This document shows, piece by piece, positions 1 to 12,600 of a stretch of 64,000 nucleotides of DNA. The position numbers were made by a program, and so were the translations under genes. The stretch lies in NCBI GenBank assembly GCA_007922305.1, contig ML677385.1:1548780-1612779 (forward strand). The letters run 5' to 3'. The DNA comes from Dermatemys mawii. Taxonomy: Eukaryota; Chordata; Testudines; Dermatemydidae. The notes below the pieces were generated by a model. The model was not told the DNA's origin. It made no database searches and was given only the letters and a program-made list of their open reading frames with translations. Numbering within the stretch: position 1 is the stretch's first letter; every line of letters starts with the position of its first letter.

Positions 1-780
1 TGTTTACTAGGTTTGGCTTCTCACTGGAGCTGTGTGATATTAAACTAAAAATAAAATTGAGAAGCCAGAGATGGGAAAAGAGCTGTTTGACCATTTCTCT
101 GCCAATTATGATTATTCCCTAGAGTACACTCACTGGTTCTTTTTGCAGGCTAATTTTTAAATGTCATCCCACAGCCTAACAGACTTCATTGTGGGAAAGG
201 GTTTCCTGACAGTTATTTCCCATTCTTAGTTTTGTCCTGTTACCCCATTATATTGGTCTAAATAATTCTCATTCCTTGGTGTTTACATCAGTTGGGAGTG
301 GGGGGTGGGAAAAGGGACAAGGTGGAGAGAGGGAGGTACTTGGGCTGGGGGTCTAAAAGAGCTTGAGAGGAGTCAGGGAAAGGGGGCAGGTGGTAGGGAA
401 CAGGCAAGTGAAATGGGTTAGTAAGTGTGGCTGTTGCAAAGAGGAACAGGGAGTAGTGGAGAGAGGGAAGAAGGGACTCAGCAATAGCTGGGACAGTAAG
501 GACCAGGCTGCTCCCAGGACAGGTGCAAGAGGGAAAACAGAAGGAGCCAGCACCAGTATTGTCAACCCTGTGTGTTCAAAAGACATTTAATTGGCTTAAA
601 AATGGCAAGATCTAAAAAATAATAATTTAGGGGTTCTCTCCATTCACTTTCAGGTTTTGGAACCTTTAGGGGGTTACATTTTTAAGCTCCCCCACCCCAA
701 CCCTTAAGGGCTAGAAACCAGGGCCGGCTCTAACTTTTTTGCCGCTCCAAGAAAAAAAAAAGGGGGAGCCAGAGGAGCGG

Positions 781-798
781 TGTGTGTGTGTGTGTGTG
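781..798. repeat. (TG)n microsatellite
   Basis: Nine uninterrupted TG units directly after an A-rich run and before a G-rich stretch. The neighbouring sequence near 717 (ccagggccggct) looks like the end of an older transposon, so the repeat may have grown inside it. Confidence 0.9.
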
Positions 799-2482
799 CG
801 GCTGGAGGAGTGGGGGTGTGTGGCATGACCGGAGGAGTGAAGCATGGGGCAGAGTAATGTGTTGTGGTGGGCTGTGGCCCTAAAGTTCTGGAGGCTGTAG
901 GAAATGGTGTGGTGCTTGCTGTACATCTCTGATATAACACAGTCAAAGCACCTGTTCATTTTGTGGTGCTCTCTGTACATTATAATTATTACGCTGTGTT
1001 TGTCACTGATCCTATGAGCTCTGGAGCTTTGCACAAGAACAAGTAATGGGTGTTTTCAGCGGTGGTAGGCATTCTGCAGCGTACCTTGTGAAGTCATAAC
1101 AGTGAAGTATTTTCCAACAAAACGGATTTTAGTGCATACCAAAACCAGTGCAAAAATCCTCTCTGCAATTAAAAAACAAATACGGTAGAAACTTCTGAAA
1201 TACATGAATGGAACAGAACTTAACAAGGGGAAAGAACATTCCTGTCTATTTCAGCTATGTATAAACACAACTGCGGCTCTCATGGGTCAGTGTGTGTGAA
1301 AATGTGATTCCTACCTATACCCCTGTGTGGAGGGGTAGGAGTAGGAATATGGCCACTGATGCCCCATTGATTGTTGTGGGACGCAGAGAGGTGGTAAAAT
1401 GAAGTTCTCCACTGACTGCAAAGGGCGGTGAGCCTGTGCTTATTAAACCTGTTCGTCAGCCACGGTCTGTAGCATGTGTGTTTGCTGTTGAAGACGCCCC
1501 ATTATATTCTGGTGCATCTCACGCTCCTATTCCTCTGGAGCGCCTGGGTCTTTCTCCTGTCTGCTCTTGCCCTGTCTGGGATGACTGAAATGTTCACCAT
1601 CCAGGCCCTCTGTTCACGGTCAGATGCACCACTGCCTTGTGAGATACCGGAGAACATCTGAGTCCTCTTCTTCTTTCTCCTCCTTATCGTAGCTTGGCAT
1701 TCAGTGTGTGTGGATGGGAACCCCTCAAAGCCACAGCAGGTTCAGCTAAAACATACAGAGGTATCACTGGATTTATGGGCATAAGGGAAAGCAGAAGTGA
1801 CGTTTCAGAACATCCTTCCCTTGTTCTCCTAGAGTTTTAAACAAGAGATGCTTATTGAAACTTAAGTTTTGGAGCACGCAGTACTGTTCTCCACTCCCAG
1901 CCATGGTGAGTTTGGCCCACCAGAGGCAGGAGAGGAGGGGGAGAATGAGGAAGGAGTTGTTCAGCTGCATGAAACAAGACAGTTTAAACCCCTATTTCTA
2001 TAGATACAAGCATAAGGCAATGGTGCTGAATACTGGCACTATTTTCCATAGGCGGTGGTGATTTCAGTTGATATCTCACTCTGGAGGGTAACAAAGGCAA
2101 AGAGATCACAGCTGCTGGGCCTATATGCCATTAACTTGTTTGTGGTAAAAGTGCTGCCAAACTCATCACAGAGCGATGTGGGAACATGTCCTAGGAAATA
2201 AGGCTGCCTTTCAGCCTCCAAACTTCCATGGAGGATTACGGAGTGCCTCCATGGAAGTTTCATTGAGATCTCTCAGGAGGATTCATTGTAGGGAAATGAA
2301 AAGCAGATAACATTAATATCTCTGTTTGTTGTACTGCTACTCCTTCTAGTTGAGTACATTGATGAAAAATCTATACCTGCGTCCATCTGTACATTTAAAC
2401 ATTTAAATATTATAATGGAAAATGCATTCACACACTTACCCCTGCCTCAGATTCACCAGTACTCAGCTGCTGGGACTAATCA

Positions 2483-2849
2483 GACTGCGGTGGAGTCCTG
2501 GCTTATGGAACTCCATTCTTCTCCTCCTTGGTGTTCATGGCAGGTGCCTGTGCCTTGGGCTTTTGGCTTCTGCCAGGTGCTGATGGGGTCTCCTCTGAAT
2601 ATGGCATGAATCTCATTGTAAAAGGGGCAGGTGTGCAGCTCACCACCTGTTTGACTGTTGGGCTTCTGGTAGGCCTGACACAATTCCTTCACTTTCACAC
2701 AGTTCTGCTGCTGGTCCTTGTTGTAGCCCTTCTCCTCGTTCCCCCATGCAATCTGCTCGTAGAAGTCCACATTTCTATGACTGGTCCGTTGTTGTGCTAA
2801 CCTCTTCTCCTCACAGGCCCAGGAGATCCGGTATCTCCTGTCTACTCCA
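2483..2849 (-). pseudogene. Broken Myb/SANT-like DNA-binding domain (Harbinger-associated)
   Basis: On the - strand the region reads WSRQEIPDLLGL, then a stop (2811-2813) at the place where a Trp is expected, GEEV, another stop (2775-2777), a frameshift, then DFYEQIAWGNEEKGYNKDQQ, KVKELCQAYQK and FYNEIHAIFRGDP. The W--QE-xDLL-LWGEE start, CVKVKELxQAYQK helix and FY-E-xAIx-GDP end are the Myb/SANT-like domain that accompanies Harbinger transposases and is abundant in turtle genomes. Two stops plus a frameshift make this copy dead. The adjacent 3000-3303 stretch resembles the non-coding end of the same element. Family name comes from memory of turtle proteins, not a search. Confidence 0.7.
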
Positions 2850-4295
2850 GTCAGGAGCTCATCTGCAGCATGTAGCCAGCATCGTCAGCTATGCAGTTGC
2901 ACACAACAATGGAGAGCTGCTAGGTGTGCTCACCAGGCTGGGCAATCAGGAAAAGGCACTTCAACAATACGCAGGAGTTTTAAAAGGGGTGGTGTGTCTT
3001 CCCATCTCTCTGACCCCTGGGCAGTGGAGTTCACAACTGTGATCAGAGATGTCAGTTGTCAGACTTTGTGGGAGAGCTGCTGAAGGACTGGTAGGGTTTA
3101 CACAGGTAACAGTGTCTACACTCCCGCTGCATCAACCACAATTTGTCGACCATCGCTCAATGCCACTCAGGCAGGTGATGTTACTACATTGCCATTACAG
3201 GGCACTTATGTTGGCAGGAGGCAAATCTGAGTATAGACACATACCTCAATAGATTGACGCAAGGCAACTTACACTGACCTAACTCTGTAGCATAGAACAG
3301 GCCTTACTCTCATGAGAGGAAGATCACAGCGAAGTCTGGCCGAAAAGTAATGCAAGGATTTTGTGTGAGCCAAACTCTGTGAGACATGAGAGTATCTCAT
3401 TAATTAAGTAAGTCTCAGGCATAGAATGAGTGTTATCATTTTCTTTTATATGTAACCATTTGTTTCCAATACTACTTCTTGCTATTACTTTGAATCTCTG
3501 TGAGTTGTTAAACTCCTTCTCGATTTCACTATAAGCAAATTTCAGTGGTGCGTGTGTTTGGCAGAGTGATGATCTGAAGTGGAAGTGGTAAACTGGAGTA
3601 TACTGCCCTCCTGGGAGCAGCGCATCAACAAATACTGAGAGTGTCCAGAGGGCTGGATCTTTATGAGGAGGTGGACCACAGCTTCAGCTGTGACACAATT
3701 AGCAAGCCTCTGCAGGTGGTGAAAAACAGCAAGGTCACATGACTTGCAGTCAAGTGGCTTAAGTAGGCCTCTTAAGGAAGATATGAGCACCTAGAGAGGC
3801 TATTTTTCCTCTAGGGAAGGAGAAGGAAGAATCTAGGAAGGAAACCCTGGGAATTATTGCTGAGCAAAGGAGATGGGAGTAACCCAAAGCAGCCATTGAG
3901 GGAGAGATTGAAAAGAGCCTGGAAAAGGTTGAAATCTGAGCTAGAGGGCTTTGTGAAGTGTGTCTGGGTGGAAGACTGACCAGATCCTCAGCATGGAAGG
4001 GCTGAGCCCAGGTTGAGGCTGAGGTGTAGACTCTTGATTTTTTGTGTTTCTCTTTTTGGACAGGTGTACCCCTGAAAAGGTGGACTTTTTGTTAAATGAC
4101 TAAGCTGGAGGGTCAAGTCACTGTAACAGCGAAACCTGACTATGGAATTTTTCAAGAAGCCCCCAAAATGGGAAACTGAGGCAGGGAAGGTGCAGAGCTA
4201 CCCCGTCTAATGAAGTGGGTACTGTGTGTGTAGGCAGTGACCCTGTTACAGACACAATTCAACCCAGTTTGTACTAACTCGGTTAGATAAAAGGC

Positions 4296-4755
4296 AGATC
4301 AAAAGTCAGAATTTTCATTCCATTGGGAATTCTGAATAATTTTGGAACAAAAAAGAGAAAATTCAAAACTTCTATCAAAAGGGAAAATCTGAAATTATTT
4401 CATTAAAACATAATTGAAACAGTTTGTTTAAAACCATTCAAACCAAAATGTAGCCTGGGAGCCCAAACTCCAAGATTCCCAGCTCAGTTGTGACTTTCAG
4501 AGCTTCCGGTGACTTTCAGGGCTGCAGACCCTGGAAGTCCTATGGTCCTCAGTTCACAGGCAGTCTTCAGGGTGGGGCCAATGGCTCCTACAAGCCCAGG
4601 CTCCTCAGTGCGCCCCCCACCAGCTGAGCTAGCAAGAAACCAGTTTAGTCAGAAGTTAATTGCAGTTGATACACTTCCACAAAACATTTTGGTTTCAATG
4701 AACTGGCATTTTATGATGAAAAACTGTTTAGTTTGAAAATTTCCTACCATCTAGC
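4296..4755. repeat. Foldback-type dispersed repeat
   Basis: A/T-rich arms with gaaaat/attttc words (aaattcaaaac; agtttgaaaatttcc) flank a GC-richer middle with Gly/Pro-type words. The arms are roughly inverted. The same arrangement is seen at 7295-7875, and single arms seem to lie at 22640-22800, 30130-30420 and 52660-52800. Family unnamed here. Confidence 0.5.
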
Positions 4756-6044
4756 CAGATGAAGCTGTTAAACTAGTTACAAAACAACATCTATATCTGT
4801 AATATGTAAAAGCCTTTATCGGGTTCCTCTGAAACCCAAGGCTGCAGTCCTATTTTTTTGGGTCTAAATGTGTAAACCACTCACTGTCTTGTCACATACA
4901 GAGCATGGCTCCTAAGGATATTTCAGATAGCTGTTACTAATTGAAATAGAAAATAAGTACTTATAGACTAAGGTGAATATTAGGTCAATTGACCTTCAGC
5001 ATTCAAATGCCTGACCCAAACAAGGGAATCTGTTTCCATATCCTTTTCAAGAACAATAGTTAAAATAAAAGCTGACCATGTCAAAAGTGGTACGTACATA
5101 TATATATTATAATGGGAAAGTCACTTTTCATATCAGCCTTGATAAAATTATTATAACCTCCCAACCTAGGCGATTCAAATCCAGTGCTCCCCCTCTGAAA
5201 CAACCTGCTTCTTTACCCCTTAATTTAAGTCATGCATTTATTTTTGCCCTGGTTTTACCTGACACAGTTAGCCCATCTTTGGGCAAATTGCATCTATTTG
5301 GCCAAATTAATATATTAAAAATGTAATTGCAGAGCTTATCAACAAAGCAGTCAGGATACGTTAGCAGCTGCAAATGTTCTAGATTGAACCCTTGCAATGA
5401 GCTCCTCCCAGAGTTTGCCACCACACACTGCTGGCAGACCAGAGTGAGAGCTTTCATTCCACTGCATACTTTTTCTCTTCTTCTTCTTTTTCCTCCCCCA
5501 AAGGGGCAATTAGCAATCTTTCCAATAGGCTCTTGAGGGACAACACACGGCCGAGAGGGCAATGAACAGGGAAACATGGCCTAGGTCTGAACACAAAATA
5601 TATAAATGCTTGTCAACCTTTAAATAGTTTTATAAACAGTCTTCCAAAATGGCTGATGAATGTACTTAACTTACTGTAGGAGTCACTCTCTATTGACTCG
5701 TTGCCACTAAACCAAGCATGACTCACTATAAAAGCTGCAGCCATACAAAGCACAAATATTGCCGAAAGGGAAAACAGGACACCAAGTGGGCTGGATCAAG
5801 GGTCTCCCACCCCAAATGGGACAGACCCCAGCTACTCTGCCAAGGGGCCTCCCACAGACTCTCAATGGTCACTCAAACCCTGCCGGCCCCACCGTTCAAG
5901 GCTACCTGTGGTCCCTGGAACCCTGCTGGCCCCATCCCCCCACTGGAACCGTTCCTCCTCTTCCCCTCCAGCCCAGCCTCCTCCCTGCACAGGGCTGACA
6001 TTTCCGCTTGTTCCCCCCACATGTTCCTCTACACCTCACCCCAA

Positions 6045-6141
6045 TTTTTGGGCAAAAGTGGGCATTTGTCCCATTTGCTCTTGCCAACTTGATCAAATTG
6101 ACAAGAGCAAATGGGAAAAATGCCCACTTTTGCCAGAAAAA
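6045..6141. repeat. Long inverted repeat (hairpin) with ~40-bp arms
   Basis: Left arm 6045-6083 and right arm 6102-6141 are near-perfect reverse complements: gggcaaaagtgggcattt and cccatttgctcttg recur inverted, around an 18-bp spacer holding the palindrome ttgatcaa. It sits inside a C-rich repeat, about 5800-6210, that ends gtcaccct. Confidence 0.88.
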
Positions 6142-7294
6142 TTGATTCAGGGCTTAAAAAAGGGACTGTCCTGGCCCAAACGGGACCTACAGTCACCCTA
6201 ATGTTGCCTCCTGGATTAGAAAGAATCTTCTTAAAGGTGACACAGTCACCAAGTGCCATGGGAATCTCTGCAAAAAGATTTTCAATTGGATGCCTATTCT
6301 TAAGACATTTTTCTTTTAAAATGCTTAACTACGCACAGTTCATACCATCTGTGTAATGGACTAGATGGCCTGCCCTAGCAGGTGTTTCTCAATCTCTTGA
6401 TTCTAGCCACAGTTCATCAAGGTACATGTCTAGCTTTTGAGCATGTGAGTAGCCCTGATGGCTTTTAAAGGGTGATTCAGAGGCTTAACATTTGATTCGT
6501 ACTTAAGTATCTTACAGGGCTTCCGTGATCTCCATAGCTGTGTTTAGGCATTATTGAAAATAAAAGTCGTATGTGTCTAAACAGTAATATCACATAAGAA
6601 ACACTGGAAATGTGAATCAAAGGTCCCCAGAACAAGCTATAGGACAAATCCTGGTTTATAGACTTACTCCATGTTTAGTTTGTATTCATTTTCAGGCAAA
6701 ACTTCCATTGACTTTAATGGGAATTTTGTCAGGCAAGGACTTCAGGATGGATTAGCTTCTGTTTATACTGTATATCTTGGAGTCATTTCATCCATTGCTG
6801 ACGTGCAGTTGTAACACACTATTAAGTGCCTGGCCCACAGAGGATATCAGACTTCTACAGCTGCCAGCAAGAGGCTTGAGCTGTACCCAACTGCTCAACT
6901 TTAGGCATGTGAATAACCCAGTCAGTGTGCTTACTCAATACACATAAGCTTAAATTCAAGCATGTGCATAAGTCTTTTCAGAATTGGGAGCATTAGTTCT
7001 CTACTGCAAGATACAGAGACTCATGCTTTAGTTACAGAAATTCTAGGTTCAGAAGTCAGAGATGGATAAAGTGACAGTTATTACACAGCCAACTCTGGAA
7101 TACCATGGCTGTTTTAAAGCAACACTATACAACAATCTAGTGAGGAATACCACATGTACTTGAAACCTCAGTGGAAACATAGGTTGTCAAAATGTAATTA
7201 CCTACATCTGAATCTTTCCAGGACATTGCATAGAACATTCTCTGTTCTTCCAAAAGTACTATGGAGTTTTTAATAACCATAAGTCAGGACTTAC

Positions 7295-7875
7295 GTTTTA
7301 TTAGGGTTAGTTAAACATTTTCTGTCAACATTTTTTTTGATGGAAAATTGAGCTTTTGGGAAAATAATTTTTTTCATGAAGAGTCCACTTTCAGCAGAAA
7401 AATGTTGGCTTTTTAGTGAAAAAATGAACACCGCATCCCAAAATATTTCTATTCGGAAATAATGCTATCGTGCCTAATGGAAGTTGTAGTTCAATTGCTT
7501 CATGTCCTCTTTCTCCTCTGTGGGCTGGGCTGGGCTTCCTGGCCAGATTAGCATGATGCATGGTGCTGAGGGACTCTCACTGCCTCCCTTCTCTAAGAGG
7601 AGAACACCATATTGCATCATGGAAGATGTTGTCCAGCTAGGGAGCCTGGCCTACAGGGCAGAATGGGAGCATGAGGCACTCAAACTACAACTCCCATGAG
7701 ACACCGTGTCAGCATTTCCAACTCAGAAGATTTGTTTTTTGGCTGATTTTTTTTGATATTTGAATTTCCCTTAAAAAACAAAATTTTCAGGGAGAAGTTT
7801 AGATGAAAATGAATTTTTTTCATTTTTGTCTCAATTTTCTAGGGAATTTTTTCCCCAGCCTACTCAAAGTTTTTT
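7295..7875. repeat. Foldback dispersed repeat with inverted 'gttgtagtt' arms
   Basis: Left core ggaagttgtagttcaa near 7480 pairs with caaactacaactccc near 7682, and T/A-rich gaaaattt arms extend on both sides (7320-7420 and 7730-7860). The central ~200 bp is GC-richer. The overall layout is that of a large palindromic element known from bird and turtle DNA; its superfamily was not resolved. Confidence 0.6.
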
Positions 7876-8189
7876 AATCTCATGCATCAAAACAGATGGG
7901 CAGCACCAACAGCAGCTAGGTGTCCTGAATACTATGCTAGAGCTCTGACTCAAAGGGAAATAAACTACTTATTGAATCACTCATTGCCTCTGCGTGTTCC
8001 CTGGAGGCTTAAACCGATTTAGCTTGAGGGGTCTGACAAGGTAATTGTTCAAAGATGTATGGTTGCATTGTTGTGGTTGAGATTTTAAATACACACAAAT
8101 TGGAAAATTCACAATTGTGGTCACCATAGAAACTTTACCTGGTTCTCTTAAGCACTAGTAGTAATTGGTACTACTGCTATATGGCATTA

Positions 8190-8573
8190 CAGTAGAATGT
8201 CAGAGTTACAAACACCTTGGGAATGGAGATTGTTTGGAGCTCTGAAATGTTTGTAACACTGAACAAAACGTTATGGTTGTTCTTTAAATAGTTAACTGAA
8301 CATTGACGTAATACAGCTTTGAAACTTTACTATGCAGAAGAAACATACTATTTTTAATCATCTTAATTTAAATGAAACAAGCATAGAAACAGTTTCCTTA
8401 CCTTGTCAGATCTTTTAAAAAAACTTTTCTATTCTTTTTTTAAACAGTTTACACAGTACTGTACCCCGCTTCCTCGCCGCTGCTGCCTGATTATGCACTT
8501 CTGATTCCAAATGAGGCATGTGATTGATCAATCAGCTGGTAACTCTGGTGTTTGTAACTCTGGTGTTCTACTG
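8190..8573. mobile_element. Tigger-like (Tc1/mariner) non-autonomous element
   Basis: Terminal inverted repeats of 27 bp, cagtagaat...ttacaaacacc on the left and its complement on the right, with 3 mismatches. Both ends are flanked by TA, the Tc1/mariner target duplication (8188-8189 and 8574-8575). At 384 bp it has no transposase frame, so it is a MITE-sized deletion derivative. Confidence 0.82.
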
Positions 8574-9496
8574 TATTTATGTATTAATATATTTGTGTGG
8601 TATAGGCATACCATAATCATAACTAACTTTCAGGCTTTATTCTGAGAGCTTAATTATAACATTTCATTAGTGAGGATTGGTGGGGTTTTTTTGTTTCTTT
8701 GTTTTTCAATAAAAGAGAACAATTTTTGTGCTTTCACGTTGAAATGTATACCCTGTGTTCGAAGGGTATGGCTCCATTTGTCTTTGCAATTTACATTCCT
8801 GTTTTAGATGGTGAAAAGAAAGGGGTTCTGGATGCCTGTATTTGCTTGTATACAACCTAATCCTGCCCTGTCTCTGCCCAGCCCTATTCTAGCTCTCACT
8901 CAGCTAGCAACATGCGTGACAGTGGGTCACAACAAAATGAGGGAGGCTCTAAAAGCAGACAGAGAGGAAGCTTAAAGTTAGGAGGGAAACATTATTTTAA
9001 CACATACAGTTATTTTTAATCACTTTGATTTCAAGAGGCAGAATTTCTGAGGTCAAAAATGTCCAGGTGTGAACTATAATATAACATTAGCTCTGATTTG
9101 GCCAGAATCAAAATTAGGTTTAAAATGAACGCTGAGGTAGTGTCAACTGGTGAGATATGGTTCCCGTCTGTCTGATGTTCAAGGCACAAAATGGGATTAG
9201 TGCTCGGAAGGGTAGACGCGGACCAGTGCAGCAGTTTTTCTAATATCTTGTTTGGTAAATGACTACATTGGATGGTTTGAGCTGTGCACTGGTAGGCTCG
9301 CTAATTGAGATGCAAGGGTTCCATGGGGAAAGCATTAATGAGACTACAAAGGTGAAATACCCATTGGATTTTCTCTTTGCTCAGAAGCCAGTTGTCATCG
9401 CTCACTTGCAAAGGAGAAAAACAGAGGAAAATTTTTCCTTATTCCAAAAATCTGGATGTAATAACAACTGGGTTTTTGTTCCCTGGGAACAAAGCA

Positions 9497-9605
9497 ATGA
9501 GAAGAATGATGCCAATCTTTGCTGGTACAATGACCAGGATCATTGTTATTTCTGTCTTCATTCTCTGGACTGCCGCAGAGCAAGAGAAAGGAAATGTCTT
9601 TGCAG
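9497..9605 (+). CDS. UMODL1: UMODL1 exon 1: start codon and signal peptide
   Basis: Encodes residues 1-36 and the first base of codon 37. The peptide begins MRRMMPIFAGTM and continues with a basic residue and the hydrophobic core IIVISVFILW, followed by small residues TAAE, a plausible signal-peptidase site near residue 27. The donor is gcag|gtgagt at 9606, a strong match. ATG codons at 9497, 9506, 9509 and 9530 are all in frame. 9497 has G at -3 and 9530 has A at -3. Starting at 9530 gives a more typical short signal peptide (MTRIIVIS...), so the true start is unsettled. Phase 1 at the end matches the EMI exon. Confidence 0.82.
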
Positions 9606-12600
9606 GTGAGTAATACACAACGCAGCTGAGAAATGTTGGGTATTTTAGTTTGGCTATTATGAGATGTCTCTTTATGCTAAATGAACCAGTGATTGTTTCT
9701 GCTCTATAGAAACCCAGCTGTGTCTCATTGACCACATACGAATCTTCCAATAAAAAAAACCTGTCATTTCCCTTTTGCCAGAAAAGAGAGGTTCAAACTG
9801 CAACTTTATACTCAGTCATGTGCCAATTTTGATGAAAAATCCTTTCCCTTGTCTTGAGGAGTATACTTCTTGAGATGTATGAGGTGGCAAAGGCAAGAGT
9901 GTAGATGGCACATCTTTAACTCTCACCCTCAGTTATCGGTTGTGAATGGGAGTAACCCAACCAAGTTTAATTCCTACTTTACTCTTAATTTCTAGACTAT
10001 ATCATTATTTATTTAGATTTGAACAGCTTTTAATTTTTGGCTGGGGTTTTGTTGTTGCATTTTTTAAAAATTGCCTCAGTGGCTTTGAAATTCTCAGCCA
10101 AAATATATAACCCATTTCTTAAACATGGATTTTTCTTAATAATCCTACCAAAAATCACATTTTAAATAATCCCCCTGCAGAAGGGGGCAAGGCAGAAGAT
10201 ACAGAGATCTTTTGGTGCTTGCTTCAAAAAATGTTTGAGGTTTTCGGATAGGAGAGCCTAGAAAACAGAACATTTAATTCAAATCTTTTCAAATTTTGGA
10301 GGACAGAGCAATTGTTTGAATCCCTGGGATGAGGATCCACCCCCATGGGCTTAACTGTAGATCACATCAAAGCAATTAAGGACTTTGTCTCTGGTTCATA
10401 TTTGGCTTTTGATCTCAAACATTCTTGCAAATTTCAGCCCAACATGAGTGGGATGAAAATCTATCATGAACAGCTCAGAAGTTTTTGTCACTGGTGAATT
10501 TGACCATGATCCCATATATCAGGCCTGATTTGGTCTTGACCTTGAAATAAAACACCAGCCTATTCCTAATCCAGAGTCTGAGCTGGATACTGACTAACCA
10601 ACGCAGCTCACCTCTTATAATAAAATAGTCACACAAGTGCTTTTGTTGTTGTTCCTTTAGTATAATAGCTTTGTATTTTGCCTGCCCATGCTTGAGACTG
10701 CTGAAAAGAAAACTGAAATGCTCAAAGATGACACATCTAATGTAACAGAAGTAACTTCAGATGATTATCTGCTTTTCTAGTTATTTCAGTTGAGAGTTGG
10801 TGGAAACACGTCCAGTCCACTTTAATTCATGCTGATTGGGAGCTAATGAGCAGAGAATGCCAATTTGCTGAACAGACCAAACTGTGCTAAGCCACAGTGC
10901 TCAGGAGAAACTGCTGTCCCCAGAGAACTGAGCTCTCATAGTAACAAGCCTTATTTTAAATTAGACTGCACTGTGGGCCTGCACAAGAAGGAGAAGCTGG
11001 AACTGTGTTTGCTTCTGGTAGCTTAGGTTGTCTCTTTAGAAGTGCATCTTTCTACACTCTTGAGAATCCCTCAAACCTGCTTTCTTGGCTCTGAAAGTTT
11101 CATCCCATGTCTAGTAAAATAGGCATACAATTGAATTGTATACATCTGGCCTGACATCAGTGCTTTTTAATGATATACTTACACTTGTTTTTCACACCTC
11201 TGTACCATTTTACTTTCTAGATTTCATATCAGTATAAATGTTGAATGTTGCTACAAATCCCAAGTTGGTTTTGGTTGCCCTGGCAGCTTTAGATTTGTGA
11301 TGATATCTTTAGACTGTCTTTTCAGTTTTGGATGCAAGGACATATATCTTTAACCTTCCTCTTATCTCCTTGTGATAGTCTGTTCAGGTTCTTATACCAC
11401 ACTCATCACAGTGGGATCTGAGCACTGTTGTCGTGGTGATGAGGAGGTGGCTGGGGACATGCAGAACAGCCCACACAGTCCTAACATTTTAAATTGTAAC
11501 ACTGCAATTCTTGCATATCCCAGTTTTGATCTATGAAACCGAGGAGCAGACTCTGTCTACATGTATGGCCCTCTCAGTCTCGGTGATTTATTGTTTATTA
11601 ATTAATTTATGCTCACAACACCCCAGTTAGGTAGCATTATCCCTGTTTTATAGCTGGAGAACTGAGGCAGAGAGAGAGAGAGATTAAATGAATTGCTCAC
11701 AATCACACAAGTAGTCTGTGGCCAGGTCCTCCATAGATGTAAGTCAATGGAGCTCCATTGAATTCTGGGAAAATGCACTGACTTACACTAGCTGAGAATC
11801 TGGCCCTCAGTTCCAACTTTCCAAACAGACCTCTTAAAAATGAGCCCACCAAATGTACAATTGCACGTTTATGTGCGCACAAATACAGGGTACCGTTTGC
11901 TTACAAATGTGGTGAGCATGTTTTTGGGGGTGTGTTTGTGTGTGTGTTTGAAAATGTGATGTATAAGGATCAGCATCTAAAAATTTTACACTGAATTAGT
12001 TTATCTATTTTTTTGTCATCTTTGAATCATTTGTGCTGTATATATTTTGATTGCATGCTTCTCTTGCTTCATTCTCTCTGTTTGTCTGATCACGGTTCTC
12101 CGAGAGCCCTGAAAGGTGTAGTCCCACTACACTTTGATTTCCATATCCACTTGACATTTAACTTATTAAAAGCCCCTTCCATCTTTTTCTATGTGTAAAG
12201 TTATACCAATATAGATGTGTTTATCTGATTATTCTTTTCATATTTCCAAACCTCACCCCTCCCATTTTTATAAAATCTCAAGAGGAAATCATGTTGTCTA
12301 TCACAAAACCCTAAATAAAATTACTTACAATTTTACTCTAAATACTATATTTCATTTAACTTGCTAGTCTACCTTTTTTTAATGCTCCCTCTCGATACAT
12401 TCATTTTATTGTATGTGATTGGGATTCACCTATTAAACTTTTCAGATAAGTCAGCTGATTTTATTATCAGATTAAATATTTGAATGTTTAAAATGGTTTT
12501 CTTATAATCTGAAATAAATCTGCTGAAAATACTGTAGATTCCAATTCCATCCTTAGGAAGGCCTTTATCCTGCTAACATTTCTGAATAAGCAGAACATTA

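Larger units (their letters stand above)
1..9496. other. 5' flank of UMODL1
   Basis: No coding exon is recognised here. The stretch holds the repeats listed separately: (TG)n at 781, the Myb/SANT relic near 2483-2849, foldback elements near 4296-4755 and 7295-7875, the hairpin at 6045-6141 and a Tigger-like element at 8190-8573. No convincing TATA box or CpG island is visible upstream of 9497, so the promoter and first untranslated exon could not be placed. Confidence 0.6.

Noticed and set aside
5718..6092. 124-codon + strand frame
   Set aside because: Pro/Ser-rich translation of a C-rich dispersed repeat that also contains the hairpin; not a gene.
9259..9605. 116-codon frame overlapping exon 1 in another phase
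   Set aside because: It lacks a signal peptide and does not join the EMI exon. The shifted frame starting at 9497 does both.
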